A program made the translations under genes and the position numbers. The notes beneath the pieces are model-generated. The model did no database searches and had not been told where the DNA came from. It was given only the letters and a program-made list of their open reading frames with translations. From the NCBI GenBank assembly GCA_944330115.1, contig CALVIN010000001.1, positions 1-64,000 of the forward strand: a DNA stretch of 64,000 nt, in the 5' to 3' direction. How positions within the stretch are numbered: the first letter of the stretch is position 1; each line of letters opens with the position of its first letter. The stretch is from an uncultured Clostridia bacterium. GTDB taxonomy: Bacteria > Bacillota > Clostridia > Christensenellales > Borkfalkiaceae. Below, in pieces: positions 33,111 to 41,161 of this stretch.

Positions 33111-33143
33111 GGCCGCGGCGCGCAAATTTTGCGCGCCGCGGCC
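33111..33143 (-). terminator. Terminator of the serpin gene
   Basis: GGCCGCGGCGCGCAAA and its complement form a near-perfect palindrome; on the minus strand ATATTTTTTTATT follows. Confidence 0.85.
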
Positions 33144-33189
33144 CTCTATATTCACCAATTTTCTCCTGTATACGCAATTTAAAGTGTGT

Positions 33190-34485
33190 TTATACGGCGT
33201 TCACCGCGCCGGCAAACAGCGTGGTGCCGTAACTGTTCAAAAGGACGAACCCGAACGCCCTGTCGGCTACAAAGTCGATATCAACTTCGGTATATTCCTC
33301 GGGATCGGCCGAGGTCGCGCCCACGTCTATCACGGTCACGGCCGCGCCCTCTATGCCCCGCCTTGTCACTTCAAGTTTGGCTATGTGCTTTGCCGAGCGG
33401 CAGCAGGCGCTCTCATCGCCGCCGAGTATGTTCGAAAGGTTTGCGCCGTTCACGCTGTCAAACAGCTCAACGATGCCCATATTCTTTAAAATATCCTTTG
33501 CCTCGATGTTGCCCTCAGCGTCAAATGCGGGGAATATGCAGCGCGTGTTATAGCGTATCATGTTCTCCTCGTCTATGCCGTAATAGTCGGCGCTCTTGGC
33601 GGCGGCAATGTTTTCCGCCGTCATCACCTCGCTCACCGAATACCCCTCGTTTGGCAGTATAAACATTATTTCAAAGCCCGCGTTTGTCCTAGTGTAGCAG
33701 GAGGTGAAGTTCTCACCATCATAGGGGCGCACGGCAATGTATTTGCCCTTCATCAGCTGCATATCAGTCACGCTGCCGTCGCCGTTTTCAAAGGCGTAGC
33801 TCTCTTCCGTGAGCGCCAGCTCATCGCCGTACATGTTCCATATGTCCTTTATATACAGCGCGTTGATAAGCGCAAAATAGGTGTCTTCGTCCAGCTTGAA
33901 GTCATTGTCTATCAGCCCGTTGGTGTGTTCCTTAACGAAGTGCCGCACGGCAAGGTTGGCCTGCTCGTTGTCGCCGGCAAAGTCGGCGGAGTAGGAGTAC
34001 GCCCCGTAACTTTGCGCAAGGCTGTTCACGCCTTCCTGCAATATGGGCGCGCCCTCGGCAAGCCATACCGAGTTGCTCAAAGTGGCCGTGCTGTGCTTTC
34101 CGTCGAGCAGCACCGAGCGGTACAAATTCAAAAATTCCGAACTGAGCAGCTCGTAGTCGGCGCTGAGCGCGCCAAGCAGCTCCTCGCGCGTGCTGCCTGC
34201 GGCACATTCCGCCGCCATGGCGAGCGCCGAATACATCGATATGGGCGACACAACAAAGTTATCCGCCCCGTCGTCGGCGGCTATCGCGCGGGCGGTAAAG
34301 CCGTCTGCAAAGCTCTCTGCGGCCTCTTTAAGCGCCACAAAGCCGTCGCTCGTGCTCTCGGTATATTTGAACGCCGCGGGCTGTTCGGGCGCGCCCAAAA
34401 GCGTACTCCTGCCCGTCGCGCAGCCTGCCGCAAATGTAATCGCGGCGGCGCCGGCTATCGCCAGCGCGCATACTAATTTTTTCAT
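33190..34485 (-). CDS. Lipoprotein serpin (serine-protease inhibitor)
   Basis: 431 residues from the ATG at 34485 (GAGGAGG upstream). The lipobox FAAGC puts the lipidated cysteine at residue 22. The serpin fold follows: NFVVSPISMYSALAMAAECA, LSNSVWLAEG, DNDFKL-type segments, MLIPNEGYSV-like FILPNEGYSV, and the C-terminal RAFGFVLLNSYGTTLFAG. The reactive-centre hinge reads EGAAVTVIDVGATSA, a small-residue hinge that fits an inhibitory serpin. Gut-bacterial serpins inhibit host or microbial proteases such as neutrophil elastase. Surface anchoring suggests defence against external proteases. It stands alone, with a terminator downstream. Confidence 0.93.
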   Translation of the reverse strand: MKKLVCALAIAGAAAITFAAGCATGRSTLLGAPEQPAAFKYTESTSDGFVALKEAAESFADGFTARAIAADDGADNFVVSPISMYSALAMAAECAAGSTREELLGALSADYELLSSEFLNLYRSVLLDGKHSTATLSNSVWLAEGAPILQEGVNSLAQSYGAYSYSADFAGDNEQANLAVRHFVKEHTNGLIDNDFKLDEDTYFALINALYIKDIWNMYGDELALTEESYAFENGDGSVTDMQLMKGKYIAVRPYDGENFTSCYTRTNAGFEIMFILPNEGYSVSEVMTAENIAAAKSADYYGIDEENMIRYNTRCIFPAFDAEGNIEAKDILKNMGIVELFDSVNGANLSNILGGDESACCRSAKHIAKLEVTRRGIEGAAVTVIDVGATSADPEEYTEVDIDFVADRAFGFVLLNSYGTTLFAGAVNAV

Positions 34486-34620
34486 AAATTTCCTCCTCAT
34501 CGCGGGCGCGGCATATATTGCGTCCATACGGGCGCGCTTTTCGCCCCTTCACTTATAAAACAATCTGACGATGGTATTTGTCCACGCTTTTCTAAAAATG
34601 TTTAAAATTTACATAAAAAT

Positions 34621-35640
34621 TTATCGTTTGTCCCTGCAATCGTTGCGGAACACCTCGTGCGTGCACGATGAATATAGCAACCTTTCGCCGCAATATAGCG
34701 CCAGATCCTGCAATTTTTCAAGGTCGTAGTCGCTCTGATATTGTTTCAGCCACTTCTTTGTGTCGTCGTTCAGCTTAAAGCGGTGCACCTTTGCAAGCGG
34801 TCCGCGCGTGCAGTGCCAGCCGAACGTCATGCGCGAGGAGATGAGGTGGGGGAGCAGGGGAGCATACTTTTTATCTTCAAAAATCTTGTCCTCGCCCGCG
34901 GCCTCCTTAAACGATTCGGCCTGCTCGCACTGCCGCTCGGCCTGCTCGTAAGATTGGTAGGCGTTCCAGAACAGCACCAGCGGCTCGCTGTATTTGGTAT
35001 CCTCGCCCACGTGGTCGCAAATAAAGGGGCTTGCGCCCTTCTTCAAGCGGCGGTATTTCACCTTTTTAAGGTGCGCCTTGACCTCCTCGCCTATCTCCTG
35101 CCAAAGCTGTTCAAACGGCGGAAGGGCCGCGCGCTTTTTGGCGGAGAGCGCCTCGTATGCCCGCCGCGTTTCGCGCTCGGCAATGGCGCGGCACTCGTTC
35201 TGCAAATTTTCCACCTGCTCGTCGCTCATCTTTTCGGGCACGGGGTCGGTATCCACAAGCTCAAATTCGTCCGCCTCGGGGTAAAAGTCCAGCACGCCCG
35301 CCATATCGAGAGTGTCAAACGCGCCCTTGGCCTCAAATTGCGCCACGCTGTTATAGTCGCCGCATTTTGTAATAAAAATATGCTTGCCGTCGGCGGCGCC
35401 CAGCTGTTCAAGGCGGGCGCACAGCTTATCGAAGTTTGCAAACTGCTCGGTCTCGCCGTCGCAGGTTATTGTGTAGCCCTCCACGGTGATAGAGCTGAAG
35501 GTGGTGTCGCTCTTGCCCTTGCCGAAGTTCATTATAAGTTTGGCGTCCAGCTCCGCGGTCTGCCCGTCTTTGCACTTTGCCGCAAGGCTGACCATTCCGT
35601 CGAGCAGCTCCTTAACCTTTTTATATTCAACTTTCTCCAT
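34621..35640 (-). CDS. Hypothetical protein, charged
   Basis: 339 residues, rich in Lys/Glu, no signal peptide or membrane segment. The N-terminal ~110 residues look beta-rich (FSSITVEGYTITCDGETEQF), the middle is a long helical region (VENLQNECRAIAERETRRAY; KAHLKKVKYRRLKKG), and the C-terminus contains TFGWHCTRGPLAKVHRFKLN. Six or more cysteines are scattered without CxxC pairs. I do not recognise it. It has AAGGAGG just upstream and its own promoter at 35670-35698; it is divergent from the asparaginase gene. Confidence 0.65.
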   Translation of the reverse strand: MEKVEYKKVKELLDGMVSLAAKCKDGQTAELDAKLIMNFGKGKSDTTFSSITVEGYTITCDGETEQFANFDKLCARLEQLGAADGKHIFITKCGDYNSVAQFEAKGAFDTLDMAGVLDFYPEADEFELVDTDPVPEKMSDEQVENLQNECRAIAERETRRAYEALSAKKRAALPPFEQLWQEIGEEVKAHLKKVKYRRLKKGASPFICDHVGEDTKYSEPLVLFWNAYQSYEQAERQCEQAESFKEAAGEDKIFEDKKYAPLLPHLISSRMTFGWHCTRGPLAKVHRFKLNDDTKKWLKQYQSDYDLEKLQDLALYCGERLLYSSCTHEVFRNDCRDKR

Positions 35641-35669
35641 GCCGCCCTCCTTATCATATGTTTTTCTGT

Positions 35670-35698
35670 ATTATAACACGGCTTTACGCATTTGGCAA
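35670..35698 (-). promoter_or_regulatory. Promoter of the charged hypothetical gene
   Basis: On the minus strand TTGCCA (35698-35693) and TATAAT (35675-35670) are separated by 17 nt. Confidence 0.75.
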
Positions 35699-35727
35699 GG
35701 GGTCCGCCCAAATGTCGCCCCGCCGCT

Positions 35728-35845
35728 CTCCTATCTCCCCTTTGAGGGAGCAGCGCCCCACATTTTACCTCCCCTTTGAGCGGGAGCCGCGCCCCACATT
35801 TTACCTCCCCTTCGAGGGGAGGAATTAAAGGAGGGGTTTCATTGC
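35728..35845. repeat. GC-rich paired-hairpin repeat cluster
   Basis: Three units occur: CTCCCCTTTGAGGGAG, CCTCCCCTTTGAGCGGGAG and CCTCCCCTTCGAGGGGAGG, the last ending GGAGGGGTTTC. Confidence 0.75.
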
Positions 35846-35892
35846 GGCGCCGCCGCTCTCTCGTTAAAACAATATCGCCATACGGCATAAGT

Positions 35893-35922
35893 TTGACAGG
35901 CGGCGGCAAAAGATATTATAAT
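35893..35922 (+). promoter_or_regulatory. Promoter of asparaginase, near-leaderless
   Basis: TTGACA and TATAAT are separated by 18 nt. TATAAT ends 7 nt before the ATG at 35930, leaving no room for a ribosome site. Confidence 0.75.
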
Positions 35923-35929
35923 ATGAAAC

Positions 35930-36919
35930 ATGAAGAACATACTTATGATAGCAACGGGCGGCACGATAGCCTCCAAAGAGACGAGCGGCGGCCTTGCGCC
36001 CGCAATCTCGTCGGATGAGCTGCTCGCCTGCGTGCCCGAGGTGGCAAAGGCGTGCAACGTGCGCGCCGTTCAGCCCTTCAATCTCGACAGTACCAACGTC
36101 TATGCCCCGCATTGGCTTAAAATAGCGCGCATAATCGAGGAAAATTACGCCGATTACGACGGCTTCGTCGTAACGCACGGCACCGACACGATGGCATACA
36201 CCGCGGCGGCCCTCTCATACCTCGTGCAAAACATTGCAAAGCCGGTAGTGCTCACGGGCTCGCAAAAGTCGGTCTACTCGCGCGATACCGATGCGCGCAA
36301 AAACCTTTCGGACGCCTTTTTGTTCTGCGCCGACGGCAACGCCCACGGCGTGCGCATAGTGTTCGACGGCAGCGTAATTTTGGGTACCCGCGCCAAAAAG
36401 ACGCGCACCCGCTCGTTCAACGCCTTTTCCAGCATAGATTTTCCCGCCATAGCCGTCATGCGCGACGGCAAGCCCTTCTATTATATCGAGGACGCCAAGC
36501 CCGTCGGCGGGCCGCGCTTCTATCATGCCTTAAACGAGCGCGTATTTGTGTTGAAGATGATACCCGGGCTAAATGCCGATATCTTCGACTATCTCGACAG
36601 CCGCTGCGACGGCCTTGTGATAGAGTCGTTCGGGGCGGGCGGCCTGCCCAACTATCAGAACGACGCCTTCTTCACCCGTCTTGCAAAGTTCGTAGGCGCG
36701 GGCAAAACGGCGGTGCTTTCCACCCAGGCCGAGCACGAGGGCAGTTCGCTCGATAAATACGCCGTCGGCCGCAGGCTGCGCGCGTGCGGCAACGTGCTCG
36801 AGGCGCGCTGCATGACGCTCGAGGCGGCCGTCACAAAATTGATGTGGATACTTTCGTTTGCAGAGGGGGAGGAGGCCGGAAAGATCTTCAATACCCCCAT
36901 CGAGCGCGACATCTTTTGA
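35930..36919 (+). CDS. L-asparaginase
   Basis: 329 residues. It hydrolyses asparagine to aspartate and ammonia. Both active-site signatures are present: ATGGTIAS with the nucleophilic Thr near residue 11, and VVTHGTDTMAYTA near residues 82-94 with the second Thr/Asp. The short cytosolic type I form is indicated, with no signal peptide. The ATG is only 7 nt past the -10 box, so the mRNA is probably leaderless. Convergent to pnuC, with terminators at 36934 and 36983. Confidence 0.95.
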   Translation: MKNILMIATGGTIASKETSGGLAPAISSDELLACVPEVAKACNVRAVQPFNLDSTNVYAPHWLKIARIIEENYADYDGFVVTHGTDTMAYTAAALSYLVQNIAKPVVLTGSQKSVYSRDTDARKNLSDAFLFCADGNAHGVRIVFDGSVILGTRAKKTRTRSFNAFSSIDFPAIAVMRDGKPFYYIEDAKPVGGPRFYHALNERVFVLKMIPGLNADIFDYLDSRCDGLVIESFGAGGLPNYQNDAFFTRLAKFVGAGKTAVLSTQAEHEGSSLDKYAVGRRLRACGNVLEARCMTLEAAVTKLMWILSFAEGEEAGKIFNTPIERDIF

Positions 36920-36933
36920 ACATACATAAAAAT

Positions 36934-36960
36934 GCGGACCGTTTCAATGCGGCCCGCTTT
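36934..36960 (+). terminator. Terminator of asparaginase
   Basis: GCGGACCG pairs with CGGCCCGC (one mismatch), followed by TTTACAATTTTG. Confidence 0.7.
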
Positions 36961-36982
36961 ACAATTTTGTTTAATAAAAAAT

Positions 36983-37023
36983 ATACGGCTTGCGCGCCCC
37001 GTTTCGGGGCGCGCAAGCCGTAT
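36983..37023. terminator. Perfect 18-bp hairpin between convergent genes
   Basis: ATACGGCTTGCGCGCCCC and its exact complement flank a 5-nt loop. A/T-rich sequence on both sides makes it bidirectional. Confidence 0.8.
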
Positions 37024-37047
37024 TCATATATTTTAATTTTGTGTATT

Positions 37048-37791
37048 TTATTTGTCGGCCTGCGCCTCGCTCTCCTTGCGCAGCCGCTCCTTCTCGTCCG
37101 ATTCGCGCATAAGTTTTTGCAGCCGCTGCATCTTGCGCCAGTTTATAAAGCTGTAGCAGTCGTTCACCAAAAACATGGCAAAGCACACTATCACCGAAAG
37201 GTACGAAATATCTTCCAGCGTCGCCAGCACCCACAGTACTATCAGCACAACGTCGTTGGCGGCATACGCAAGCGAAAACCACGGCGTGCGGCGGAATGTG
37301 AGGTAGGCAGCGGCAAAGCTCGTCGCCACCGATATGGTGCTCGGTATAAGGTTTGCCGTGTTCAGCGCCCGCAAAATAAAGTAAAATGCCACCGTCACGG
37401 CGGCCGTCAGCGCGGCCATAAACGCCCATTCTTTGCCCTTGATGCTGTTTATCGTCACCTGACTGCGCTTGCCCTTAAAGGGGTTTTTAAGCCAGGTTAC
37501 AAGCGAAACTACCGCCATAGGCAGGGTCATGCCCAGGTAGGTTATCATCTCGCCGTAATAGGCGCATGTGTATGAGATTATGCCGTACAGCACGCCGAAC
37601 ACAATCATCAGCGCCTGCCCCACAGGATTCCCCTTTGCGTTGAATATCAGCGACGCCGCGCCGATGAGCGAGGCTATCAGCGTTAAATAGTTGCTCCTGT
37701 CGAATATGGCGAACGAGAGCACTATCAACACTACTGACGATATAAACAGCGCCCACTCGCCCTTTGTAAAGTAGTTTAAAATTTTTTTCAT
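37048..37791 (-). CDS. pnuC: PnuC-family nicotinamide riboside transporter
   Basis: 247 residues with about seven hydrophobic segments, ending in a charged cytosolic tail (RESDEKERLRKESEAQADK). PnuC proteins let vitamin B3 precursors, mainly nicotinamide riboside, diffuse across the membrane, with intracellular phosphorylation trapping them. Family signatures seen are FGVLYGIISYTCAYYGEM and the final WRKMQR. AAGGAGG precedes the ATG. The 5' leader (37792-38040) is long and contains paired segments, but I cannot match it to a known NAD or TPP riboswitch. No NadR kinase gene is nearby. Confidence 0.9.
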   Translation of the reverse strand: MKKILNYFTKGEWALFISSVVLIVLSFAIFDRSNYLTLIASLIGAASLIFNAKGNPVGQALMIVFGVLYGIISYTCAYYGEMITYLGMTLPMAVVSLVTWLKNPFKGKRSQVTINSIKGKEWAFMAALTAAVTVAFYFILRALNTANLIPSTISVATSFAAAYLTFRRTPWFSLAYAANDVVLIVLWVLATLEDISYLSVIVCFAMFLVNDCYSFINWRKMQRLQKLMRESDEKERLRKESEAQADK

Positions 37792-38040
37792 GATACCTCC
37801 TTGAGGAGAGTGTGGGGTCTGTTTTTGCCTTTTTGCCGGCGACTGCCGCTTGCCAGAACCTTATGCGGGGCTTGCAATCGTGCCAATATTGCGGCCGCTT
37901 GCGCCGCAAAAAAGCAAAAAAAATGTACCCTCTCTTTCATCTTCAAAGACCTAACGACAAAAGAACGGATACTCTCCAATCTACCCGGTGGCAGAAAAAA
38001 TATTTTATTAGCTTGTCATATTCTATCACAACTCCGCCCG
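37792..38040 (-). other. Long pnuC leader, unassigned
   Basis: About 230 nt from a possible minus-strand promoter (TTGTGA-18-TAAAAT near 38000-38030) to the pnuC start. It includes GCAAGCGGCAGTCGCCGGC-type pairing and T-runs that could form attenuators. No known riboswitch consensus is recognised. Confidence 0.35.
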
Positions 38041-38215
38041 CCGCGCAAGCGTTTTAATGGAGGTATTTGCCGCGCATTAAAAATTTGCCCGCAAAACGGC
38101 GATATCTGCACTTTTGCAAAGTACTATGTCACACATAAACGACAATTTTTTGCGTTTTCAGCCGCCTTTTACCGCCGCCACACAGCGGGAGTCCGAACCG
38201 TCGTTCGTGCGCGGC

Positions 38216-38484
38216 ACCCTCCTCCCGCCACATACAAAACAGAGGTACCCGAAATGGAGGGGTGGATACTGCCATACCCCGTAAACGGGGCCCCTGTCAG
38301 GGCTCCGCCTTGCGGCGGAAGCCCGAACTGTAGGTTCGGTGAAACACCTCCTCCCGCCACATACAGAAAAGGCACTGACGGAGGGGGTGGATACTGCCGT
38401 TTCCCTTGCGGGAGCCTCGGCAGGGCTCCGCCTTGCGGCGGAAGCCCGAACTGTGGTTCGGTGAAACACCCCCTCACGCCACAT
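38216..38484. repeat. Two ~125-bp direct repeats beside tRNA-Tyr
   Basis: Two units (38216-38341 and 38342-38466) share CCGCCACATACA, GGAGGGG(G)TGGATACTGCC, GGGCTCCGCCTTGCGGCGGA and CCGAACTGT.GGTTCGGTG. A third CGCCACATACAAAACAGAGG leads into the hairpin at 38485 and the tRNA. GGAGGGGGTGGAT in each unit copies the 3' end of tRNA-Tyr. Confidence 0.75.
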
Positions 38485-38522
38485 ACAAAACAGAGGTACC
38501 CATTTCGGGTACCTCTGTTTTG
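38485..38522 (-). terminator. Terminator of the tRNA array
   Basis: ACAAAACAGAGGTACCC and its exact complement flank a 5-nt loop, immediately 3' of tRNA-Tyr. On the minus strand the stem ends TGTTTTGT. Confidence 0.7.
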
Positions 38523-38607
38523 TGGTGGGAGGGGGTGGATTCGAACCACCGAAGTCGGAGACGTCAGATTTACAGTCTGATGCATTTGGCCACTCTGCAA
38601 CCCGCCC
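38523..38607 (-). tRNA. tRNA-Tyr(GTA)
   Basis: 85 nt including encoded CCA. The anticodon loop is in CAGACTGTAAATCTG, and a long variable arm fits a class II tyrosine tRNA. The acceptor GGGCGGG/CCCTCCC has one mismatch. It is the last gene of a five-tRNA array. Confidence 0.92.
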
Positions 38608-38648
38608 GTATTAAATTTTTACCCCGCCCACATCGGTGGACGGGAATT

Positions 38649-38724
38649 TGGAGCTGGCGATTGGAATCGAACCCACAACCTGCTGATTACAAATCAGCTG
38701 CTCTGCCAGTTGAGCTACGCCAGC
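38649..38724 (-). tRNA. tRNA-Thr(TGT)
   Basis: 76 nt with CCA. Acceptor GCTGGCG/CGCCAGC; anticodon in CTGATTTGTAATCAG. Confidence 0.95.
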
Positions 38725-38742
38725 ATGCGTAGCAAAAAATAA

Positions 38743-38819
38743 TGGTGCCTTGGGGTGGAATCGAACCGCCGACATACGGATTTTCAGTCCGGCGCTCTAC
38801 CAACTGAGCTACCAAGGCA
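38743..38819 (-). tRNA. tRNA-Phe(GAA)
   Basis: 77 nt with CCA. Acceptor TGCCTTG/CAAGGCA; anticodon in CGGACTGAAAATCCG. Confidence 0.95.
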
Positions 38820-38849
38820 TAGGCCGCATGTCTAGCGGCGATAAAAATT

Positions 38850-38926
38850 TGGCGACCCGAAACGGGCTCGAACCGTCGACCTCCAGCGTGACAGGCTGGC
38901 GCTCTAACCAACTGAGCTATCGGGCC
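38850..38926 (-). tRNA. tRNA-Asp(GTC)
   Basis: 77 nt with CCA. Acceptor GGCCCGA/TCGGGTC; anticodon in CAGCCTGTCACGCTG. Confidence 0.95.
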
Positions 38927-38934
38927 AAATAGGG

Positions 38935-39011
38935 TGGTGGGCCTTCACGGACTCGAACCGCGGACCAACCGGTTATGAGCCGGTAGCTCTAACCAACTGA
39001 GCTAAAGGCCC
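38935..39011 (-). tRNA. tRNA with CAT anticodon (Met or Ile2)
   Basis: 77 nt with CCA. Acceptor GGGCCTT/AAGGCCC; anticodon in CCGGCTCATAACCGG. The body resembles both elongator tRNA-Met and the lysidine-modified tRNA-Ile2, so the identity is left open. It is not initiator-like: the first acceptor pair G-C is intact. First gene of the array. Confidence 0.88.
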
Positions 39012-39049
39012 CCATCGGCGCAATGGGCTTTACCCGAACGCGCTTGTAT

Positions 39050-39078
39050 ATAATAATATAATCGCTACCTTTTGTCAA
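39050..39078 (-). promoter_or_regulatory. Promoter of the tRNA array
   Basis: On the minus strand TTGACA (39078-39073) and TATTAT (39055-39050) are separated by 17 nt, 39 nt before the first tRNA. Confidence 0.85.
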
Positions 39079-39380
39079 GTGTTTTTTTGCAATTTTTTGC
39101 GGCAATATTTAATTTTTTTGTAACGGCCAAAAACGCGGGGCGATCTGCCGCCGCCCGTACGCCGCCCGCGTGCGCCCGTTAAACCGTTAACAAACTTGCG
39201 GCATTCATCCGCACCGCCTTTTATGCGTGTAAGGCTGTTAAGCGCCGCCGCCCGGCCGCGCCAAAAAGTTTTGGTCAAAGTTCGGCAAAGTTTGCCATAG
39301 TCCCCAAAAATACACAGCCGCTCATATTGTATTATTCATATAAAAGCGGAGCGCAGAGATGTTGTGCGCATCCGTTTTTC

Positions 39381-39420
39381 GGCGCAGTGGCTGTATCTGC
39401 CCGCGCGGGCACTCTGCGCC
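39381..39420 (+). promoter_or_regulatory. Leader hairpin of the spoIIA operon
   Basis: GGCGCAG and CTGCGCC (39381-39420) enclose the palindrome TGCCCGCGCGGGCA, 32 nt before the spoIIAA ATG. The rest of 39079-39380 shows no gene; I could not identify a convincing sigma-H promoter or Spo0A box. Confidence 0.5.
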
Positions 39421-39452
39421 ACAATACAAAGACAAAGACGGGAGCTAAATAA

Positions 39453-39764
39453 ATGACAGTGCAAGGATCGCTCAGCGGGAATACTCTCTATCTGTATTTG
39501 AGCGGCGAGATCGACAGCTGCGGCGCAGACAAGGTGCGCAAGGCCTGCGACAAGCTGATAGAGGCGAACATTCAGGCGTCGCGCATAGTATTCAACATGG
39601 AAAAGGTCAGCTTTGTCGACTCGGCGGTGATAGGCTTTTTGATGGGGCGGTATAAAAAGGCCATGTCGTTCAACATACCTGTATATATCCAGAACCCGCC
39701 GTTCGGCGCCGACAAGCTGCTGTCGCTCAGCGGCATCTACTCCATCATACCCAAAACGAGATAA
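39453..39764 (+). CDS. spoIIAA: SpoIIAA, anti-anti-sigma factor
   Basis: 103 residues, a STAS domain. The phosphorylatable serine is in SFVDSAVIGF near residue 54, matching Ser58 of B. subtilis SpoIIAA. When unphosphorylated it binds SpoIIAB and frees sigma-F in the forespore. GGGAG precedes the ATG, and spoIIAB follows after 9 nt. Strong context: three-gene spoIIA operon in the canonical order. Confidence 0.93.
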   Translation: MTVQGSLSGNTLYLYLSGEIDSCGADKVRKACDKLIEANIQASRIVFNMEKVSFVDSAVIGFLMGRYKKAMSFNIPVYIQNPPFGADKLLSLSGIYSIIPKTR

Positions 39765-39773
39765 GGAAGTAAT

Positions 39774-40211
39774 ATGAAAGACAACTACCTCAAACTTGAA
39801 TTTTTATCTCTGCCCGAAAATCAGGCGTTTGCGCGCGACGCGGTGGCGGCCTTCTGCCTGCCGCTCAACCCCACGCTCTCGCAGCTCTCCGACGTAAAGA
39901 CCGCCGTATCCGAGGCGGTGACCAACTGCACGGTGCACGCATACCGCGGCACGAGCGGCATTATAACGGTTGAGTGCCGCACCGAGGGCGGGCAGCTACA
40001 TATTAAGATCGGCGACAAGGGCGCGGGCATTGCCGACGTAAACGCCGCCATCCAGCCCTTTTTCACCACCATGCCCTCCGACGAACGCTCGGGCATGGGA
40101 TTTACCATAATGCAGACTTTCATGGACGAATTTTCCGTGCAGTCGAAGGTGGGGGAGGGGACGCTGGTCTGTATGTCAAAACGCTTTGAACCGGAAGTCG
40201 AGAATGCTTGA
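39774..40211 (+). CDS. spoIIAB: SpoIIAB, anti-sigma-F factor and kinase
   Basis: 145 residues, a GHKL-fold ATPase. The N box EAVTNCTVHAY, G1 box DKGAGI and G2 box RSGMGFTIM are all present. It holds sigma-F inactive and phosphorylates SpoIIAA. AAGGAAG lies 6 nt before the ATG. Its stop overlaps the sigF start by 8 nt. Confidence 0.95.
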   Translation: MKDNYLKLEFLSLPENQAFARDAVAAFCLPLNPTLSQLSDVKTAVSEAVTNCTVHAYRGTSGIITVECRTEGGQLHIKIGDKGAGIADVNAAIQPFFTTMPSDERSGMGFTIMQTFMDEFSVQSKVGEGTLVCMSKRFEPEVENA

Positions 40212-40929
40212 TGTAAGTGCCACCAACCAACTCATACGCGCCGCCAAGTCGGGCGACAACGCCGCCAAGGAGAGGCTGCTCACCGAAAACGCAAACTTAA
40301 TAAAATCTATCGTGCGCCGCTACCTCAACAAGGGTGTGGAGTACGATGATCTGTACCAGCTCGCCGGGCTCGGATTGCTTAAAGCCATAAACGGCTTCGA
40401 CGAGAGCTTCGGCGTGCGATTTTCCACTTATGCCGTGCCCATGATAGCTGGCGAGATAAAGCGCTTCATGCGCGACGACGGCAGCATAAAGGTCTCGCGC
40501 GCGATAAAGGCCGATGCAAAGGCGATAAACGGCTTTGTGGACGAGTACTCGGCCGCCCACGGCCGCCAGCCTACAATAAAGCAGATTGCCGAGCGCTTTG
40601 CCATGCCCGAGAGCCAGGTAGTGTTCACCATGGGCTCGCAGCACATGCCCGTCTCGCTCTCCAGCCAGGGCGAGTACAAGGACGAGGCCACGGGCGAGCT
40701 CATCGACCGCCTCCCCTCCGAGGACAGGCAGGACGACATGATAGACTGCATCCAGCTGAAGTCGGCGATAGAGGAGCTCGACGAGCGCGACAAAAAGGTG
40801 ATAATGCTGCGCTACTTCCGCGACATGACGCAGAGCGAGGTAGCGGCCTACCTCGGCGTGTCGCAGGTGCAGGTCTCGCGCATAGAGAGCAGGATACTCG
40901 GCCGCTTCAAAAAGCAGCTCGCAAACTGA
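40204..40929 (+). CDS. sigF: RNA polymerase sigma-F factor
   Basis: 241 residues from the ATG at 40204, which overlaps spoIIAB by 8 nt. Region 2 (NANLIKSIVRRYLNKGVEYD, GFDESFGVRFSTYAVPMIAG) and the region 4 helix-turn-helix (MTQSEVAAYLGVSQVQVSRI) are clear; length and operon fit sigma-F rather than sigma-B or -G. It directs forespore transcription in endospore formers. The window alone does not prove the organism sporulates. A terminator follows at 41064. Confidence 0.94.
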   Translation: MLDVSATNQLIRAAKSGDNAAKERLLTENANLIKSIVRRYLNKGVEYDDLYQLAGLGLLKAINGFDESFGVRFSTYAVPMIAGEIKRFMRDDGSIKVSRAIKADAKAINGFVDEYSAAHGRQPTIKQIAERFAMPESQVVFTMGSQHMPVSLSSQGEYKDEATGELIDRLPSEDRQDDMIDCIQLKSAIEELDERDKKVIMLRYFRDMTQSEVAAYLGVSQVQVSRIESRILGRFKKQLAN

Positions 40930-41011
40930 TTTTCGCTCGCAATTTTGGTATTGACGGAGTTTGCATGGTACTATGCGTGGCATAAATGCGGCAGTTTGCG
41001 GCGCGCGGGGC

Positions 41012-41057
41012 GCGGTATAATATATATAATATAGGCGGTATAATATATATAATATAG
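41012..41057. repeat. Perfect 23-bp tandem duplication
   Basis: GCGGTATAATATATATAATA plus TAG occurs twice with no gap (41012-41034 and 41035-41057). Each unit contains -10-like TATAAT boxes. Confidence 0.9.
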
Positions 41058-41063
41058 TAAGTA

Positions 41064-41089
41064 AAGCGGCGCAATGCCGCTTGTTTTTT
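41064..41089 (+). terminator. Terminator of the spoIIA operon
   Basis: AAGCGGC, GCAAT loop, GCCGCTT, then GTTTTTT. Confidence 0.85.
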
Positions 41090-41093
41090 GTTG

Positions 41094-41122
41094 TTGCAAT
41101 ATTGCAAAAGAAGTGATACAAT
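41094..41122 (+). promoter_or_regulatory. Promoter of the aminotransferase
   Basis: TTGCAA and TACAAT are separated by 17 nt, 40 nt before the ATG. Confidence 0.7.
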
Positions 41123-41161
41123 ATAACTTATAAATACATACCCGAGAAGAGGTAAATTGAG

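Noticed and set aside
37792-38040. Known riboswitch upstream of pnuC
   Set aside because: I could not match the leader to TPP or NAD aptamer consensus sequences.
37801-38580. 259-residue frame upstream of pnuC running into tRNA-Tyr
   Set aside because: It crosses repeats and the tRNA gene; its apparent repeats come from DNA repeats.
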